In this document: in pieces, positions 61,989 to 64,000 of the stretch
Layout of the letters: every line of letters starts with the position of its first letter
How positions within the stretch are numbered: the stretch's first letter is position 1
NCBI GenBank assembly: GCA_002720095.2
Contig: PBGP02000022.1
Location: 62,001 to 126,000, forward strand
Reading direction: 5' to 3'
Length of the DNA stretch: 64,000 bases
Source: Methanobacteriota archaeon
GTDB taxonomy: Archaea > Thermoplasmatota > Poseidoniia > Poseidoniales > Poseidoniaceae
Program-made: the position numbers and the translations under genes
The notes under the pieces: model-generated
Told to the model about the DNA's origin: nothing
What the model saw: the letters and a program-made list of their open reading frames with translations, nothing else
Database searches by the model: none

Positions 61989-63605
61989 TTAAAAACCACT
62001 TGGTGGCCGATATGTGCCAAATTCTTCTTTCATAGAATTAATTATTTCACCCAACGTACATCTAGCTCTAACAGCCTCTAAAACAATTGGAAAAATATTT
62101 TCATCGGTAGAAGAAATTTTATTAATTTCCCTTAAAATTGATTGACATATTTTTTCATTTCTATTGGATTTTAAATCCTTAATTTTTTTAATTTGATGTT
62201 CTCTAATTTTTGAGTTAATAGATTGAATAGAATATTCGTCATTTTCTTCTTCATTTTTCCCATAATTAACACCGATAATTTTTCTTATTCCAGATTCAAC
62301 TTCTTTCTGAAATCGAAAAGCTGCTTGATGAATCTCTCTCTGTTGGTATCCTGCCTCAATCGCTTTCATACTACCTCCAAGTTTATCAATCTTCAAAATT
62401 TCTTCCCTTGCTAAATCATATATCTTAGATGTCAGACCTTCAACCAGATATGAGCCTCCTAGCGGGTCAGCAACGTTAGCAACTCCTGATTCCTCTGCAA
62501 TGATTTGCTGAGTTCTGAGTGCGATTGTTGCACTCTTCTCAGTTGGCAATCCAATAGCTTCGTCGAATGAATTTGTATGTAATGACTGTGTGCCTCCACA
62601 AACAGAAGCAAGCGCCTGAATAGTCACTCTTGAAATATTATTTTGAGGTTGTTGTGCTGTTAATGAAACCCCTGCGACTTGTGTATGAAATCTTAGTAGG
62701 CAACTTTTTTTATTCTTTGGACTATATCTCTCATTAACTAAATCATACCACAATTTTCTGGAGGCTCTAAACTTAGAAACCTCTTCAAAGAAATCATTAT
62801 GACAATTGAAAAAAAATGAAATCTGTGGTGCAAATTCATCAATGTCCAAACCTTTACTAATTGCTGCATCTATATATGCTAAAGCATTGGATAATGTATA
62901 AGCGACCTCTTGAACTGCTGTAGAACCTGCTTCTCTTATATGGTATCCACTAACACTAATAGTATTCCAATTAGGTAAATTCATTGTACAATATTCAAAA
63001 ATGTCCGTTATCAAGCGAATACTAGGTGATGGTGGAAAAATATGAGTACCCCTAGCAATATATTCTTTTAAAATATCATTTTGAATAGTACCTCTTAATC
63101 CCCTAGTTTCGATATTTTTCTCTTCTGCACAAACTATATACATAGCCAACAAAACAATAGCAGGTGAGTTAATTGTCATTGAGGTTGAAACCAAATCTAA
63201 AGGTATTTCGTCAAATAGTTTTTTCATATCTTCAACAGAATCTATCGCTACTCCAACTTTTCCAACCTCACCCTCGGACATTGGATCATCTGAGTCTAAA
63301 CCCAATTGTGTTGGTAAATCAAAAGCAACTGACAGACCATTTTGTCCTAGCTCCATAAGCATTCTAAAACGTTTATTTGTTTCTTCGGCCGAGGAAAAAC
63401 CTGCATATTGCCTCATTGTCCAAGTCCTAGTTCTGTACATTTTTTCATGTATTCCCCTAGTATACGGAGTTTCACCAGCTGTCAAATTCTCATCCGCTGT
63501 AGACCCCATATCTTCAGACCATTTTTTAGTAGCTATGATAGGTACTTCTATTCCTCCGAGTGTCTTGCGGACTTCAGAATTACCTGAGTCATTTAATCCC
63601 GTCAT
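61989..63605 (-). CDS. mcmA: Methylmalonyl-CoA mutase large (catalytic) subunit
   Basis: 538 residues: only the TIM-barrel catalytic part, with the B12-binding domain expected as a separate gene not in the window. YTRGIHEKMYRTRTWTMRQYAGF, NGLSVAFDLPTQLGLDSD, STSMTINSPA, FEYCTMNLPNWNTISVSGYHIREAGS, SLTAQQPQNNISRV and GGTQSLHTNSFDEA are hallmark segments. It converts methylmalonyl-CoA to succinyl-CoA, in propionate or branched amino-acid degradation. Isobutyryl-CoA mutase is similar but the substrate loop favours methylmalonyl. The epimerase follows. Confidence 0.93.
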   Translation of the reverse strand: MTGLNDSGNSEVRKTLGGIEVPIIATKKWSEDMGSTADENLTAGETPYTRGIHEKMYRTRTWTMRQYAGFSSAEETNKRFRMLMELGQNGLSVAFDLPTQLGLDSDDPMSEGEVGKVGVAIDSVEDMKKLFDEIPLDLVSTSMTINSPAIVLLAMYIVCAEEKNIETRGLRGTIQNDILKEYIARGTHIFPPSPSIRLITDIFEYCTMNLPNWNTISVSGYHIREAGSTAVQEVAYTLSNALAYIDAAISKGLDIDEFAPQISFFFNCHNDFFEEVSKFRASRKLWYDLVNERYSPKNKKSCLLRFHTQVAGVSLTAQQPQNNISRVTIQALASVCGGTQSLHTNSFDEAIGLPTEKSATIALRTQQIIAEESGVANVADPLGGSYLVEGLTSKIYDLAREEILKIDKLGGSMKAIEAGYQQREIHQAAFRFQKEVESGIRKIIGVNYGKNEEENDEYSIQSINSKIREHQIKKIKDLKSNRNEKICQSILREINKISSTDENIFPIVLEAVRARCTLGEIINSMKEEFGTYRPPSGF

Positions 63606-63643
63606 GACAGTGCTTTATGGACCAAGTACAAGTTCTTTATTTA

Positions 63644-63659
63644 TCTAAATTAGTTTAGA
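63644..63659. repeat. 16-bp inverted repeat upstream of the mutase gene
   Basis: TCTAAA-TTAG-TTTAGA. On the minus strand it lies just upstream of a TATA-like GATAAATAAAG of the mutase gene and 8 bases after the FKBP stop. Operator or terminator hairpin; low certainty. Confidence 0.3.
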
Positions 63660-63666
63660 ATTAATA

Positions 63667-64000
63667 TCAGCAGCATCCATCACCGCTACAACCAGATGTT
63701 GACTCTTTAAGTTCGATAACTTCAACTTCAAATGTTAAATTTTTACCTGCCAACATATGATTAAAATCGACTGTCACTTCATCATCTCCGATTTCAGATA
63801 CTTTAAATGGTAACTGAACCCCATTTTCCATCTCAGCAGCCAAAACCATCCCGACCTCAATTTCTGGAGGGAATTGTGATCTAGGAACTTTCTGAATAGC
63901 TGTTGGATCTGGTTGACCGTAAGCTCTCTCAGGTTCCAGATTGAAAGTTCTTTTATCTCCTTTCACCGCACCCATTAATTCTTCTTCAAATCCTGGAATC
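63667..64000 (-). CDS. FKBP/SlyD-type peptidyl-prolyl isomerase (5' end beyond window)
   Basis: The frame runs from the window edge to TGA 63667-63669. It begins in the FKBP domain at IPGFEEELMG (family: IPGLE.AL.GM), goes through KRTFNLEPERAYG, an inserted flap-like domain (VPRSQFPPEIEVGMVLAAEMENG) and VDFNHMLAGKNLTFEVEVIEL, and ends with a Cys-rich tail CSGDGCC reminiscent of the metal-binding tail of SlyD. The Met at 63975 is internal, not the start. Confidence 0.88.
   Translation of the reverse strand, partial: IPGFEEELMGAVKGDKRTFNLEPERAYGQPDPTAIQKVPRSQFPPEIEVGMVLAAEMENGVQLPFKVSEIGDDEVTVDFNHMLAGKNLTFEVEVIELKESTSGCSGDGCC

Noticed and set aside
1-64000. CRISPR arrays, insertion sequences, phage or integrase genes
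   Set aside because: No spaced direct repeats, transposase or integrase motifs were seen; all gaps are under about 160 bases.

Overview
The window is a gene-dense, AT-rich (roughly one third G+C by eye) stretch of an archaeal chromosome with almost no intergenic space. Archaeal diagnostics are plain: EF-2 with a diphthamide site, the S12-S7-EF2 cluster, proteasome-activating nucleotidase, archaeal primase small subunit, MBF1, Tsr3, S19e/L39e/L31e/S17e, isopentenyl phosphate kinase and an archaeal preQ0/archaeosine operon. Together with a Ni superoxide dismutase, aerobic-type carbon metabolism, OPT and DMT transporters and many large surface-anchored proteins, this suggests a planktonic marine euryarchaeon of the Poseidoniia (Marine Group II/III, Thermoplasmatota). 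That assignment is inference from gene content; no rRNA or tRNA gene is present. Starts are a mix of SD-led (GGAGG/GGTGAT-like) and apparently leaderless, with frequent TTG/GTG starts and two probable non-canonical AUC/AUU starts.

Layout. 1-6.7 kb: a UbiD-family decarboxylase (cut by the window edge) divergent from rps12-rps7-EF2, followed tail-to-tail by an isoprenoid block (IPK, type I IDI, GGPP synthase); the UbiD homologue and IPK fit the archaeal modified mevalonate route. 6.8-14.6 kb: Zn-ribbon protein, KptA, thiolase, a TerB-like/Zn-ribbon protein beside a MamK-like actin, CoaBC, ProRS. 14.6-17.7 kb: split transketolase plus transaldolase (non-oxidative pentose phosphate pathway). 17.7-25.1 kb: OPT transporter, P-type ATPase with an unusual start region, and a membrane-anchored beta-propeller/type-3-repeat protein. 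25.3-29.4 kb: a half-length deoxyhypusine hydroxylase homologue, primase PriS, a polyproline protein and an RDD-like membrane protein. 29.4-38.7 kb: MetRS, CNNM/CBS protein, Tsr3, MBF1, PAN, split formiminotransferase/cyclodeaminase, a phosphoglycerate-dehydrogenase-like enzyme, NiSOD with its maturation peptidase. 38.7-46 kb: membrane protein, A-type Fe-S protein, molybdopterin oxidoreductase with FdhD, TPR protein, flavin reductase. 46.1-51.3 kb: a four-gene minus-strand cassette of two surface proteins, an unlisted 57-residue double-TM microprotein and a PqqD-like protein. 51.4-53.6 kb: ribosomal cluster ending in a TrmJ-like methyltransferase. 53.6-56.2 kb: preQ0 operon (RHH regulator-folE-queE-queC-queD). 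56.3-64 kb: DMT permease, NatAB-like ABC exporter, YeiH-type permease, membrane protein, methylmalonyl-CoA epimerase and mutase, FKBP/SlyD-type prolyl isomerase (cut by the window edge).

Most notable: a single-domain eukaryote-like deoxyhypusine hydroxylase; a MamK-like actin beside a TerB-like protein; a strongly eukaryote-like IDI; a QueC lacking all four canonical zinc cysteines; a small RHH protein heading the preQ0 operon; probable AUC and AUU initiation; and the undescribed surface cassette. No mobile element, CRISPR array, tRNA or rRNA was found, and no gene-free stretch exceeds 300 bases.
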